Source: Varanus komodoensis (Eukaryota > Chordata > Lepidosauria > Squamata > Varanidae). Taken from it: a stretch of 64,000 nt of DNA. The DNA lies in NCBI RefSeq assembly GCF_004798865.1, contig NW_025335317.1, forward strand, positions 26,106,348-26,170,347. Reading direction: 5' to 3'. Both the position numbers and the translations under genes were made by a program. This document shows positions 1 to 11,726 of this stretch, piece after piece. The notes under the pieces were generated by a model. The model did no database searches, was not told where the DNA came from, and worked only from the letters and a program-made list of their open reading frames with translations. Each line of letters begins with the position of its first letter. Position 1 is the first letter of the stretch.

Positions 1-334
1 CCTGAAGGACGAGCTATCAAGAAAGTGGCTCTTACCTCCTGAAGCTGCCTTAGCAACACTAGAAGTTAGTGTGCTGAGGCTGATTGTGATGTTTGGATCC
101 TGTCTGCTCCTGTTCCTATACCTGTTCTTGCCCAGGTATTCCTGTCCTTGTGCTATTTTCTTGGCTCCTGACCTCTGGCTTGTTTTGACTATGTTTTTTC
201 TATTTGGACTATGTTTTCTTTGCTTCCCTGTGCTTTCCTGGTTTTGTCCTTAGCTTGCTCTGAACAACAACATGGGTTTGACTGTGTTATTTGGGTTCCA
301 GTGCCTCTAGTTTCCCATCAACCACACCCCAGAC
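1..334. other. Unassigned sequence at window edge
   Basis: This is CT-rich DNA with runs of short TG/CT words at about 90-260. The open frames here are short and low in complexity. I recognise no gene or repeat family. It stops where the hAT-type terminus begins. Confidence 0.4.
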
Positions 335-717
335 CAGTAATGACGAAGCTTTTAGAGACCAAGTGCCCAAACTGCAACCCAAAACCCATTTATTTATCGC
401 AAAGTGCCAACACTACAATAAAACCTGAAAACTGAGGTTTTAGTTTAGAAAAAAAAATTCACAGCCTGTCCAAGCAAATATATATATATCCTTGGCAGCG
501 CACGGACCGGCCATATGAAAGTTCGGACAAGTCGCGGCTAATGAGTCATGGCTCATGTTGTCATTGCCTGGCGCCGCTACTTCTTTCCGAGCATGCACAT
601 GGCCCCTATGTGCAGTGTCATCAGATGCTTGGCTGCTGGGGCAACTTTGATCACATGCCGATAGAGAGGGCTTTGCATGTCTGCTGTGGCACGCGTGACA
701 TAGGTTCACCACCACTG
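335..717 (+). mobile_element. hAT-like non-autonomous element (MITE), copy A
   Basis: The element starts CAGTAATGACGAAGC and ends TTCACCACCACTG, giving imperfect terminal inverted repeats of the CAGTGRTGG type. It is 383 bp with no coding capacity. It is closely similar along its length to the split copy at 8499-8650 plus 14505-14737, sharing the stretch about contents 'accaagtgcccaaactgc', an AT-dinucleotide core and a GC-rich right half. The flanking octamers (ccccagac / gcctgacc) do not form a clean target duplication. The hAT assignment rests on the ends and on my memory of similar amniote repeats. Confidence 0.65.
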
Positions 718-785
718 GCCTGACCCTACCCTGTTGCACACCCCTAACTTCATTATAGGGTTAAAATTCCATTGACTATAGCGCA
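718..785 (+). repeat. Satellite-like tandem unit, left part (cut by L1)
   Basis: This partial unit begins with CCTGACCCTACCCTG and ends TATAGCGCA. It aligns with the start of the next unit at about 8312. The unit continues at 8203 after the L1, so the L1 inserted into this tandem array. Confidence 0.6.
777..785. repeat. Target-site duplication of L1 copy 1, left
   Basis: TATAGCGCA here is repeated exactly at 8194-8202, immediately beyond the A-rich end of the L1. The 9-bp duplication defines the element boundaries. Confidence 0.85.
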
Positions 786-1462
786 GTCTGAGAGACTTCC
801 GGTTGGTGTCGTGGCGAGATGGCTGTGAGGAGCGGGGGCTCCCATTATCACACTGGTAATTGTTCGACAGTGAGCTGGGAGAGGCTCATCCAAGTCCTGT
901 TGGGGTAGGGGTTAAAAATCCGAGCATTCTTCTGGGCAATGTGGGGCAGCAAAAAGATATAGCACAGAATAACAGCTTGAAGTTCATCGGATCTGCTGGG
1001 TGAGCATTTCTACCTTTTCAATACTACCCGTGAAAGAACTGAAGTGGGTATTAGTTGGGACAAAGAAGAAAGAAAAGCCCTTTTGACAGAAGGAGGAATT
1101 TTCCCTCCCCCCATGGAGTTTAACCCACAATTAATCTAGGGGAGAGGAACTGAGGCTTTTTTGAAAGTATGAGGTTGGAAAGAAAGATTTCCTTTTTCTA
1201 ACCTCCCCAAAGGCGAAGAATCAGAATAAAAAACTATTGTGGATTAAGTGATAGAAGGACAAATCTTTTCTTTCTTGCTGATTGGACATTTTTGTCTCAG
1301 TTCTTCTTTAAACAATTTTTGTGAAGTCATATAAAGACAAAATAACCCTTTGCTGCCATCCTGTGGCTATTGGACTTATAAAAAGTCTCCTTCCTCTTTT
1401 TTTTTCTTTTTTCTCTTTTTTTGTTGTTGCCTTGTAATTTCTGGCAAAAAAATACTATCATC
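786..1462 (+). promoter_or_regulatory. L1 5' UTR / internal promoter region
   Basis: This leader of about 680 bp precedes the ORF1 ATG. The same leader occurs at 9028-9828 in copy 2, conserved at its start (GGCTGTGARGAGCRGGGGCTCCC) and in later blocks. L1 5' UTRs carry the internal promoter; no specific factor sites are claimed here. Confidence 0.6.
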
Positions 1463-2476
1463 ATGAAAAAAATACATTTTTCCTCCTCTTCGGCACCTGC
1501 ATCAGCTGCTCAGAGTCCAACTCAGTCTAAAGCGGCAGATGCCAAAAAATATCAAAAAGAGCTACAAATGACTCTCCTGGCGATACAAACATCTTTAACA
1601 GCTATGCAAGCATCCCAAGAGGCTATGCAAAATGCTATATCGAAATTAAGTTTAGAACAGAGGGGTATCTTGACAGAACAGAGAAACATGTCAACATGGC
1701 AGGGAAACATGTCAACTGAGCAAAAAAACTTCGTAAATGAACAAAGAGAACATCTTGACAAACTGCATAACTCTGTTAAGGAGGTATCAACTCAATTGGC
1801 AGATGTTTGACTTAAAACTGAACACAATACACAAAAAATACAACAAGCGCATGAAAAACTTGAAATGGTAGATAAAGAAACACAATTAATAAAGCAAACA
1901 AACAAGTCACTATGGGATTCGCTTGCCATATTAGAGATAGAGAAGGCATCTAACTATCTGAGATTTCAGAATATACCCGAAGGAAAGAATGAGGATCTAC
2001 GGGATTTAATGATTAACATGTTGGCAGAGTCGTTAGAGCTGGAAAATGAAGAGGTGAGCACAAGAATTGATCTTGTTTATAGAGTGAATTCAATTTATGC
2101 CAGGAAACATAAACTTTCGAGGGAAGTTCATATTAAATTTGCTCAAAGGTCTATAAGAAACAATGTTTTGAGGGTCATACATGATAAACCTTTAAAGGTG
2201 GATGATCATCATGAGGTGACTGTTCTGAAACAAATACCATGGAGGATTAGAGAAGGACGAAAGAAATACCTATTCCTTACTACAAAGTTGACTAAGAAAG
2301 AGATCATGTTTAGGTGGCTAACGCCAGAAGGAATATTTTTCACCTGGAACTCTACAAGATACAAACTGGACTCAATCTTTAAGGCAAAAGAGTTTTATGA
2401 AAAATTCAGAAGTACATTTGAAGAGGAAGAATCGGGTGCCCCAAAAGAAGGAGGGAAAGGTGCTGAACCAATGTAA
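1463..2476 (+). pseudogene. L1 ORF1p (RNA-binding chaperone), one in-frame stop
   Basis: ORF1p of L1 forms a coiled-coil trimer that binds element RNA. I start it at the ATG at 1463 (MKKIHFSSSSAP), because copy 2 has the matching MEKIHFSS start at 9829. Residues of about 30-130 are Gln/Glu-rich heptad-like coiled coil. The later part holds the RRM and C-terminal domain, with NIPEG, YRVNS and the terminal block KEIMFRWLTPEG...FYEKFRS. One TGA at 1808-1810 interrupts an otherwise continuous frame of about 337 codons; the change is compatible with CpG decay of CGA. Copy 2 reads through at the same place. Confidence 0.9.
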
Positions 2477-4167
2477 CTAACAATGTATCACTCTGAAGAA
2501 GGAGAAATAGTGAATACAGACTCACAACAAGAGGTACAGACACTGGAACCAAAGGAAAAGAAAAAAGGTAGAAGTGTAAAGGCGAAGTATAAGTAGATAA
2601 ATGTATACTCTTTAAATATGGCCTTTAAAAGGGAAGGAAAAATGGAATTCTCTTTAAATGTAAACGGACTAAATGGACTCTCTAAGAGGAGAAGGATTCT
2701 CTCTCAACTTCAAAAACAAAAATTAGATATAATTTGTCTACAAGAAACACATATTAAGAAACAATATACTAAACTTTCAGAATGTTCAAAGCTTGGAAAG
2801 CTATTTATATCTTCTGTTTCTCAAAAGAAGGAAGGTTTAGCATTATACATCAAGGAAAAACTAGACCCCAAATACATATTAGCTGATGAGGACGGTAGGA
2901 TTCTGAGGGTTGAAATCATAATGAAACTTAAAAAGGTGCTTTTAGTAGCGATATATGCCCCAAACGACCATCAGAAAATGTTTTACCAAAAATTACATGC
3001 TTTACTCTTACAATTGGACTACCAGACTGTGTGTGTAATGGGAGATTTCAATGCAATTGTGGATAAGAAAATGGACCATAAGAGTGAGATTAAGGGAAAA
3101 AAGGGCAGGAGGATACTCCCAAAGTCTTATTCTAATATGACTGAAGAATTCAGATTGATTGATGTTTGGAGGCATAAAAAACCAACCTCTGCTAAATATA
3201 CTTTTTATTCAAATAGACATAGATCATGGTCTACAATTGATATGGTTTGGATAACCCAGACTTAGTACCAGACTTGGTAGAAGCTGAAATAGAGGCAAAT
3301 GTCTGGGTAGATCACAACCCTGTAGCTATATCACTGAAAGGAACAGCAATGATGCCCAGATGGAGCTTAAACAAAGCCTTATTAAAGGATAAAAAATTCA
3401 CAGAAGAAATAAATAAGGAAATGCAAATATTCTTTCAAATAAATAAAACTGAAGAACCCTCTTTACAAAATGTCTGGGATACAGCCAAAGCCTATGTCAG
3501 GGGACTGATAATAACATATTCAGAAAAATAAACAAAAAGAAAAAGCAAGAACGAGCAAAAATATTAGAGGAACTGACGAAATGGGAACAAGAACTACAGG
3601 AAGATCCAGCCAAAAAAACCCCTTAAGGTCCAAATGAATATCCTAAAACATAAACTGAATCTCTTGGACACAAATGAACTTACTAAGCAAATGAAACTGG
3701 CCAAACAGAACTTCTTTGAAAATGCTAATAAACCAGGGAGATGGTTAGCCTATAAAGTAAAGAAAGAGAGAGAGAAGAGACTGATTTCTAAATTGAAGGA
3801 TGGAGAAGGACGACTGCAAGTACAAAGTATACATATTAAGAAAATAGCAAAAGATTTCTTTGCAAAGCTATATCAAAATGATGAAATTTCAACTGAGAAA
3901 GTAAAAGCATACATCCGAAAGGGAGGTTTGCCAAAGTTACCAGAGAAATACCAAAAAGTATTGAATCAAGAAGTAACAACCACGGAAGTAATAGAGGCAA
4001 TTAAGCGACAAAAGAACGATAAAACTCCTGGCCTGGATGGGCTGTCAGACAGAGTTTTATAAATCCTTTGAAGCAATCTTTGCTATGCTTCTTAAAGATA
4101 TATGTAATGCAGCACTGTTAAATGCTAAAATACTAAATACTTGGACAGAGGCAAATATCACATTAAT

Positions 4168-5863
4168 TAATAATTTATTTTTTATTTATTTGGAATTCTT
4201 ATGTGCCGCCCCATTTGCATAAGCCTCGGGGCAGCTTCCAACAAATAAGTATCAGTAAAATTACATAAAAAACTGGAAACATCTCTGGCATAACAATTTA
4301 AAACAAATAAATAAATCAACAATTAATTAAAATAACATTTAAATAAAAAGATCTTGGCCTGGCGCCGAAAAACAAGTAACAATGGTGCCAGGCAGACCTC
4401 TCTGGGGAGCTCATTCCATAAGTGGGGTGCCACCGCAGAGAAGGCCCTTCTCTGGGTACTACCCTCCTAATATCTTTCATGGAGGGTTCCCAGAGAAGGG
4501 CCTCTGCTGCCGATCTCAAGGGGCGGGAGGGCAAATATGGACGCAGGTGCTACTTTAGATAACCAGATCCCAAGCCGTTAAGGGCTTAATAGGTGATAAC
4601 CAGCATCTTGAATTGGGCCCAGACTTCGATGGGGAGCCAGTGAAGCTGACAGAGGACTAGGGTTATATCAGAACAACGCCCAGTCCCCGTCAGCAAACTG
4701 GCAGCTCTATTTTGCACCATCTGAAGTATCCGGACCGTCTTCAACGGCAGCCCCACATAGAGCGCATTACAGAAGTCTAATCGGGAAGTAACCAATGCAT
4801 ATGTCACTGTTGCCAGGCAATCATTCTCCAGGTAGGGACGCAGCCAATGGATCAGCCGAAGCTGAAGGAAAGCGCTCCTCGCCACTGCTGTCACCTGAGC
4901 TTCCAACAACAGCTCTGGGTCGAGGAGCACTCCCAAGCTGTGGACCCTGTCCTTAAGAGGGAGTGCTACCCCATTCAGGACAAGGTCCAGGTCCCCTACC
5001 CCGAAGCCCAAACCGCCTACCAACAGGACCTCCGTCTTGTCTGGATTGAGCTTCAGTTTATTGGCCCTCATCCAGCCCATTAGCTTGGCCAGGCACCGGT
5101 TCAGTACAGCCACTGCCTATATGAGGGATGATTTATTATGGACCAACCTGGCATTAAGCAACAGCACCGACAGGCCCAGAGGGCGGTTGATAAGCCTACC
5201 TGGAACCCTCCGGCTGGGGAAATAACCAGAAGGGGGAACAGGTATCAGCCATCTGTCCCTCCTTCTTCTACACGAACTCGTTAAACCCCCAACGCCATAA
5301 CGTCCATTGCCCATGACCACCCCAATGGCGGCACCCATGCACTCCCCAGGTAACCTCATAACTGTGGCTGGGGATGAATCCATTAAAATTAGGCTAAAAT
5401 ACAGTTAAAACCCTTAAAGAACTCCTCACCAACCACCCAATACAAATTTCAACCAACCAACCAACCAAGTCCCTGACCAGCCCAGCCCCCGCACGGCCCC
5501 GAACGGTGATGACACCCTTAGGCCGTCGCCCTTCGGCCGCGTCTGGCGAGTTATGCCGGCAGCTCGTCCCCGCCCCCCGCCCCCAATCCAGTGTAGCTCT
5601 CAACCATGCCGGCGGGGGAGGGGAGCAAGGGCAGCCACGGAGAACTCGCTGGAAAGATGACGTCCTCGGTGGCATTGGCGGGCGGGCAGGTGATGTTGGG
5701 CCCGCAGTCCGACTGCAGCGACCACCAGTCCCGGGTCCAGCGATGGCCGCCGTTGGCGGCGTCAGCTGTCCTCAGGTCTGGCGGTGCTCCACGCAGTGTT
5801 CCTCAGCGGCAGCAGTGGTGCAGCAGCAGCAGTGGCAGGCAGCTGATGGTGGGGGGGGGGCAG
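4168..5863 (-). mobile_element. L2-clade LINE inserted in L1 ORF2, internally deleted
   Basis: On the minus strand this element starts with a GC-rich, CpG-rich 5' UTR (about 5863-5390) and reads into the start of the endonuclease (LSVLLLNAR...NKSSL, about 5190-5120). It then jumps directly to the C-terminal part of the reverse transcriptase (KLNPDKTEVLLVG, LPLKDRVHSLGVLLDPE, about 5110-4590) and ends in an AT-rich tail. Most of the endonuclease and the core RT are missing at a junction near 5115. TTAAT flanks it at 4163-4167 and 5864-5868, a 5-bp target duplication. Both ends are present, so this is not ordinary 5' truncation. Confidence 0.88.
4586..5113 (-). pseudogene. L2-clade reverse transcriptase, C-terminal part
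   Basis: The frame encodes 175 residues of the RT thumb/connection region: LNRCLAKLMGWMRANKLKLNPDKTEV, then ALVTSRLDFCNALYVGLPLKTV, QNRAASLLTGTGR and LHWLPIEVWAQFK. The same blocks occur in the L2 copies at 19.5-21.4, 34.6-35.6 and 53.6-54.6 kb. The catalytic YADD block that should lie just upstream was lost in the internal deletion. Confidence 0.85.
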
Positions 5864-8202
5864 TTAATACCGAAAGAAGATACGGACTTGACACAGATTC
5901 AAAATTATAGACCTATATCGCTATTAAACGTGGATTACAAAATTTTTGCCTCTATAATGGCAGAAAGATTAAAGAAGTACCTAACAGACTTTATTCACTC
6001 AGACCAAAATGGTTTTTTATCTAAGACAAATGAGGAGTAACTTGAGAACTATCTTGGATATCTTAGAGTATTATGAGATACATACGGAAAAACCAATAGC
6101 TTTATTATTCATGGACACACAGAAGGCCTTTGACAATGTTAACTGGCAATTTATGAAGCAACAGATGACTCAAATAGAGTTTGGTGAAAAGTTTATTAAT
6201 GCGATATCGAACATTTATCAAAAGCAGTCGGCCAGGATTATACTTGAGAATTTGCAAATACTATAGATATACAAAAGAGTACAAGACAATGATGCCCATT
6301 ATCACCTCTGTTGTTTATATTGATTTTAGAAGTGTTAAACAGAAATATCAGGGATGATGCAGACGTTAAAGGTACTAGAATTAGAGATGAAAGCTATAAA
6401 TTGCAAGCATTTGCAGATGATCTAGTTTTCCTAACGGAGGAACCCTTTGCAACAATGCCTAAACTCCTACAAAAGATTGAAGAATATGGCGAGGTTACTG
6501 GGATGAAAATAAATAGAGAAAAGATGAAACTGTTGGTAAAAAATTTCACACAAGACCAGAGAAAAACTCTGCAGGAACAAGTAGATTTGCAGATTGTTAA
6601 AAAGGTTAAGTATTTGGGAATTTACCTTATAGCTAAGTGTACTACTCTGAAAGAAGACAATTATGATAAACTATTGAAGGATATTAAGAGTGATTTGGAA
6701 AAATGGGCTAATTTGCAATTATCCTTGCTGGGAAGAATATAAATGAATATATTACCAAAGCTTTTGTTTTTATTGCAAATGATTCCCATAAAAATTGATA
6801 GAAATTTTTTTGATGATTTAAATTTTCAAATTTCAAGATTTATATGGAGAAAGAAGAAACCAAGGATTAAACTAAAAATACTGCAGGAGGCTAAAGAGAA
6901 TGGGGGCTTTGGTCTCCCTGATTGGATGTTGTATTATCAAGCTTCTGTTTTAATGTGGCTAAAAGAATGGATAACTTTAAGAAATAAGAGAATCTTGTAT
7001 CTTGAAGGGTATGATTTGCAAATGGGCTGGCATGCTTATATGTGGAATGAAAAGGCTAAGTTACATGGCTCTTTTTTAAGTCACTATATTAGAAAATCAT
7101 TAATGTTGCTGTGGGAAAAGTTAAAGACAAAATTGTATAATAAATTACCAAGATGGCTTTCACCCATGGAAGCTTTTGTATATCCAAATGCATTGAATTT
7201 TGAAGGGATTATATGATGACATTTTGGATAAGGATGGAGGACTGAACTTGAATCAAGAAACACAAGAACAGGGATCTAATATCTCTTGGTGGCACAAGGT
7301 GCAGATACAATCGAGACATACTAAGGACTATAAAGCTTGGGGCTTTTATAAGGATTTAACAGCGTTTGATCAAGTGATGCTTAAATCAGATGAGAAAATG
7401 ATTAAAAGACTATATAACTTCTTACTTGATAGGAGAATGGAAGACAAACAGGTTAAGGAAACCATGATAACGTGGGCACAAAACTTTGGATATAATATTG
7501 AATTAGAAAAATGGCAAAAGCTATGGGAGAGAAATATTAAGGTAACATTAGTAACTTCGTATAAAGAAAACTTGTATAAAATGTTTTATAGATGGTATCT
7601 GTTGCCAAACGGATTAGCTAAGATGTTTCCAAATATGTCAAATGGATGTTGGAAATGTAAACATAAATTGCGTACTTTTTATCATATGTGGTGGACTTGC
7701 GATAACGCGAAAAAGTATTGGATTAAAATACATAAATGGCTTGAGGAAATGATACAAAAACCTTTAGCTTTTAAACCTGAAGTCTTCTTATTAGGCATTA
7801 TACCTGTGGACATTAGTAAACAAGAAATGTATCTGATTTTACATGTAATTACTGTGGTGAGGATTGCATTTGCTCAACGCTGGAAAAGTGAAGAACCACC
7901 CACCGATGAACTGATCCTAAAAAAGATCTCAGACTGTGCAGAAATGGATAAATTGACTTTATCATTGAAGGAGAAAGAAGATACTGACTTCTATCAAACC
8001 TGGGACTCTTTTTATTATTGGCTAGAGAAACAGGACTTCGTATAGATTTAAATATGTTTTTAAGTTGTCATAAATGGAAAAAAATGTGGGGGCTGACTCA
8101 GCAGGCCCAATGTTTTTGATGATTGATGTTGTTTTTAGTTTTTCTTTGTTTTTAGGATTATAATTTCAAATAAAACTTATTTTAAAAATAGTATATAGCG
8201 CA

Positions 8203-8498
8203 ATTCTGAAAAAGCCTTCCTTGAGTAGCTTTTTCTGCACAGCTCAAAATTTCTGCCCATTCTAAACACATTTGAAATATCAAAACCATGCCAGGACACC
8301 TTATTTTTCTAACCCTAACCCTGCCCTGATGCACACCCCTAACCCTAATACAGGGCTAAAGTTCCACTGAAAATAGGACGATTTTGAATAAGCCTTCCTT
8401 GAGTTGCTTTTTCTGCACAGTTCAACATTTCTGCCCATTCTAAACACATTCCAACCATCAAACTCCTGCCAGGACACCTCATTTTAATAACCCTAACC
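8203..8498 (+). repeat. Satellite-like tandem repeat with CCCTAA motifs
   Basis: Together with 718-785 this makes two tandem units of about 180-190 bp. Shared blocks include AAGCCTTCCTTGAGT, GCTTTTTCTGCACAG, TTTCTGCCCATTCTAAACAC and GCCAGGACACCT. Each unit boundary carries AACCCTAACCC, two to three telomere-like hexamers. No coding potential is seen. The array lies between two copies of the same hAT MITE. Confidence 0.75.
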
Positions 8499-8754
8499 CA
8501 GTGATGGCAACCCTTTTAGAGACCAAGTGCCCAAACTGCAACCCAAAACCCACTTTTTTATTGCAAAGTGCCAACACTACAATAAAATCTGAAAACTGAG
8601 TTTTTAGTTTAGAAAAAACAACTCACAGCCACTCCAAACAAATATATATACAGTGGTGCCTCAGCTCCTGAACACCTTGGTTCACAACCAAATCGGGTCA
8701 TGAACAAAAATGTCATGAAAATTTTGACTTGGGTTGCGAACTCCGCATTGGGTG

Positions 8755-8990
8755 GCAGCCAAGATCGTGGCCATCTCTCCACCTCCCCAAGTGGGGAGAT
8801 GGCCACAATTGGAGTTGCATTTGTGCAGGGAAGACGTGCATGATCACGGGTGCACTCCTGCAGAAAAGCCAGGTGCAATCTTGGCCATCTCCCCCCCCCC
8901 CCCGCCAACCAGCATGATCGTGACCAGCTCCCCACCCCCCCAAGTGGGGAGATGGCCATGATCACAGTTGTGTTCGTGCAGGGAAGACAT
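8755..8990. repeat. Duplicated GC-rich minisatellite-like block inside Tigger 5' region
   Basis: Two similar stretches (about 8757-8865 and 8890-8992) each carry AAGTGGGGAGATGGCCA, then GTTGYRTTYGTGCAGGGAAGAC. They are separated by a 14-C run near 8890. The block replaces where transposase sequence would be expected. The open frames here on both strands are low complexity and not believed to be genes. Confidence 0.6.
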
Positions 8991-9828
8991 AGAGGAGCTG
9001 ACGACAGAAGAACTTGCTAAACTCCAGGAAGTCTTCCGGTTTGGCGTCGTGGTGGTATGGCTGTGAAGAGCAGGGGCTCCCGTTAACACGCCAGTATTTG
9101 TTCGACAGTGAGCTGCGGGAAACTCATCTAAGCCCTGTTGAGGCGAAGATTAGATTGTCCAAGCATTCTTCTAATTGGTGCAGGGCGGCATCTCCATTTC
9201 TTTATTGAGAGAAATTTGGGCTTTTCTCAGTCGGACAACACAGGGGAGAGATCAGCTCCCTACAAGCCATCGACAGCCGGGACATTACCATAAAATAATT
9301 AGCTGAAAGTTAATCGGTCCTGCTGGGTGAGCATTTTTATCTTTTTTTCTTCTATACTACCTATGAAAAAGCAGCTACAGCTACTAATTTGGCATAAAGA
9401 AGAAAGCCCTTTGATGGAGGAATTTTTCCTTCCCTCACCGAGTTTTAAGCAGCGACTGATCTGGGGGAGAGGAACTGAGGCTCTTTTGGAAAGTCTGGGG
9501 CTGGAGAGAAAGACCTTTTTTTTCTAACCTCCCCAAAGGTGAAGAATCAAAATAAATAATTACTGTGGAATAATGTGATAGAAGATAAAGTTGACTTTGA
9601 TCGGCCATCTTTTTTCTTCTTCTTCTTGGATTCTTGCCAAAAATAACTGGACTCTTGCCAAAGTAATCCTCATACCAAAAATATTAGCTCGTGATCTTTG
9701 CAACGACATTTTTGTTGCCATTTAAAGACAAACTAGCCCTTTGCTGCTATTTGGATTTGTAGCAAGTTTTTTCTCTTCTCTATTTCTTTGTTGCTGTCTT
9801 GTAATTTTTGGTAAACATCACTACTATT

Positions 9829-10398
9829 ATGGAAAAAATACACTTTTCCTCCTCTTTGGCACCTACATCAGCTCCTCAGAGTCCAACTCATCAGCCTAAA
9901 GCAGCAGATGTTGGAAAATATCAAAAAGAGCTACAGATGATGCTTCTGGCGATACAGACATCCTTAACAACCTTGCAAGCATCCCAAGAGGCGATGTCAA
10001 TACAACAGGAAAACATTTTAATTGAACAAAGAGAACATCTCGATAAACTAGATAATTCTATTAAGGAAGTTTTATCCCAATCGATGGTCATTCAATTTAA
10101 AACTAAACAGAATACACAAAAAATACAACAAGCATATGAAAAATTTGAAACGGTAGATAAAGAAACACAATTAATAAAACAAATAAACAAGTTATCATGG
10201 GATTCGCTTGTTATAATAGAGAGGGAGAAGGTATCTAAATATTTGAGAGAGACTATGTTTAGGTGCTTAATGACAGAAGGAACATCTCTTACCTGGAATG
10301 TTACAAGATACAAACTGGACTCGATTTTTAAGGCACAAGAGTTTTATGAAAAATTTAGAAGTATGAAGAACTGGGTGCCTCAAAAGGAGGAGGGATAG
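9829..10398 (+). pseudogene. L1 ORF1p with in-frame loss of the RRM region
   Basis: The open frame runs from MEKIHFSS to WVPQKEEG, 189 residues. The N-terminal coiled coil and the C-terminal block (MFRCLMTEGTSLTWN...FYEKFRS) are present. The roughly 112 codons that copy 1 has between them (copy 1 1964-2299) are missing, at KYLR|ETMF. The deletion is exactly in frame, so the frame stays open. The RRM and part of the C-terminal domain would be absent, so an RNA-chaperone role is doubtful. Confidence 0.85.
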
Positions 10399-10439
10399 AT
10401 ACCGAACTAACTACATATCATTCTGAGGAAGGAGAAATA

Positions 10440-10530
10440 GTGAATACTGATTTGCAACAAGAAGTACAGACACTGGAAGCGGATACTGATTAACAACAAG
10501 CACTACAGACACTGAAAACAAAGGAAGAGA
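10440..10530 (+). repeat. Short tandem duplication after L1 ORF1
   Basis: The word series GAATACTGATTTGCAACAAG...GTACAGACACTGGAA is repeated with changes as GGATACTGATTAACAACAAG...CTACAGACACTGAAA. Copy 1 has a single version at about 2512-2550, so the duplication is specific to this copy or subfamily. Confidence 0.6.
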
Positions 10531-11244
10531 GATGGGGCAGGGGTGTAAAGAGGAAACAAGAGAATTTTCTATTTTAAAAGGAATTATTTGTAAATGGGTT
10601 GACACGTTTATATGTGGTATGAGAAGGCTAAGTCACATGGTTCTTTTTTAATAAGTTACTATATTAGAAAATCATTGATGTCGGTGTGGGAAAAGTTATA
10701 CCAAGATGGTTTTTTCATCCATGGAAGCATCTGTGTATCCAAATGTATTGAATTTTTGAAGAGATTATAAGATATGATGTATATTTTGGATAAAGATGGA
10801 GGATTGAAATTGCGCTAAGAAATACAAGAATTGAGCTAAGAAATACAAGAGTTGATATCTTTTGATGACATAAGGCGCAGATACAATCGAGATATGCTAC
10901 AGATCATAAAGTGTGGGGCTTTATACGGACTTCATAGTATTTGACTAAGTGATAGGTCATAGCAGAGAGCTCTGACAAAACGTGATCCACTGGAGAAGGA
11001 AATGGCAACCCACTCCAGTATCTTTGCCATGAAAACCCCATGGACAGGACCAAAAGGCAAAAAGATATGACGCTAGAAGATGAGCCCCTCAGGTCAGAAG
11101 GTGTCCAATATGCTACTGGGGAAGAGCAGAGGGCTAGTACTAGTAGCGCCAGAAAGAATGAAGCGACTGGGTCAAAGCCGAAAGGACACTCAGTTGCCGA
11201 TGTATCTGGAGGTGAAAGGAAAGTTTGATGCTGCAAAGATCTAT

Positions 11245-11725
11245 ACTCCATAGGAACCTGGAATGTAAGATCCATGAATCAAGGCAAGCTGGATGTGGTC
11301 GAACAAGAGATGACAAGACTGAACATCGACATCTTAGGAATCAGTGAACTAAAATGGACAGGAATGGGTGAATTTAACTCAGATGACCATCAGGTATACT
11401 ACTGAGGGCAAGAATCCCTCAGAAGAAATGGAGTAGCCTTCATAGTCAATAAAAGAGTAGGAAAAGCAGTACTGGGATACAATTTCCAAAATGACAGAAT
11501 GATCTCAATTCGAATCCAAGATAAACCATTCAACACCACAATAGTCCAAGTCTATGCCCCAACCACTGGCGCTGAAGAGGCTGACGTTGACCAGTTCTGT
11601 GAAGGCCTACAGCACCTTCTAGAATTAACTCCAAAAAATGGATGTCCTTATTATCATGGGGGATTGGAATGCTAAAGTAGGAAGCCAAAAGATAACCGGA
11701 ATAACAGGCAAGTTTGGCCTTGCCA
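11245..11725 (+). pseudogene. BovB endonuclease segment, broken
   Basis: Fragments in several frames encode APE-type endonuclease blocks: a NVRSMN-like start near 11265, ISELKW near 11345, VQVYAPT near 11550 and MDVLIIMGDWNAKVG at 11638-11682. Stops and frame changes separate them (for example TGA at 11402). The segment ends where the inverted piece begins. Confidence 0.8.
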
Positions 11726-11726
11726 T

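Larger units (their letters stand above)
2618..8045 (+). pseudogene. L1 ORF2p (endonuclease-reverse transcriptase), broken and interrupted
   Basis: ORF2p nicks target DNA and reverse transcribes the element RNA. The APE-type endonuclease lies at 2640-3350: SLNVNGLNG, catalytic QETHIKK, MGDFNAI, STIDMVW, then WVDHNPVAI. The reverse transcriptase follows, with NDKTPGLDG before the insertion and NYRPISLLN, FMDTQKAFDNVNW (motif A) and FADDLVF (motif C) after it. The C-terminus has a Cys/His cluster C-x2-C-x8-H-x4-C near 7650. Frame changes lie near 3245, 3531-3634, 4050, 6030, 6265-6310 and 7205, with an in-frame TAA at 6740-6742. The L2 insertion falls between ANITLI and PKEDTDL, and the frame is continuous across it once the insertion and one duplicate are removed. 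Confidence 0.92.
786..8193 (+). mobile_element. L1-clade LINE, near full length (copy 1)
   Basis: It runs from a 5' UTR starting near CTTCCGGTTGGTGTCG, a start shared with copy 2 at 9033, through ORF1 and ORF2 to a short A-rich 3' end. A 9-bp duplication flanks it (777-785 and 8194-8202). After removing the 1.7-kb L2 insertion (4168-5863) the element is about 5.7 kb, in the normal L1 range. ORF1 has one in-frame stop and ORF2 several breaks, so this copy is dead. The complete 5' end shows it was a full-length insertion rather than a 5'-truncated one. Confidence 0.93.

Noticed and set aside
1-334. CT-rich edge sequence considered as part of a larger mobile element
   Set aside because: No diagnostic ends, priming site or coding match could be seen.
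5117-5910. Several frames of 60-144 codons
   Set aside because: They lie in the GC-rich 5' UTR of the inserted L2 or straddle its junction with L1.
8609-9089. Open frames with His/Trp/Pro-rich repeats on both strands
   Set aside because: They arise from a duplicated GC-rich block in the Tigger interior and show no domain.
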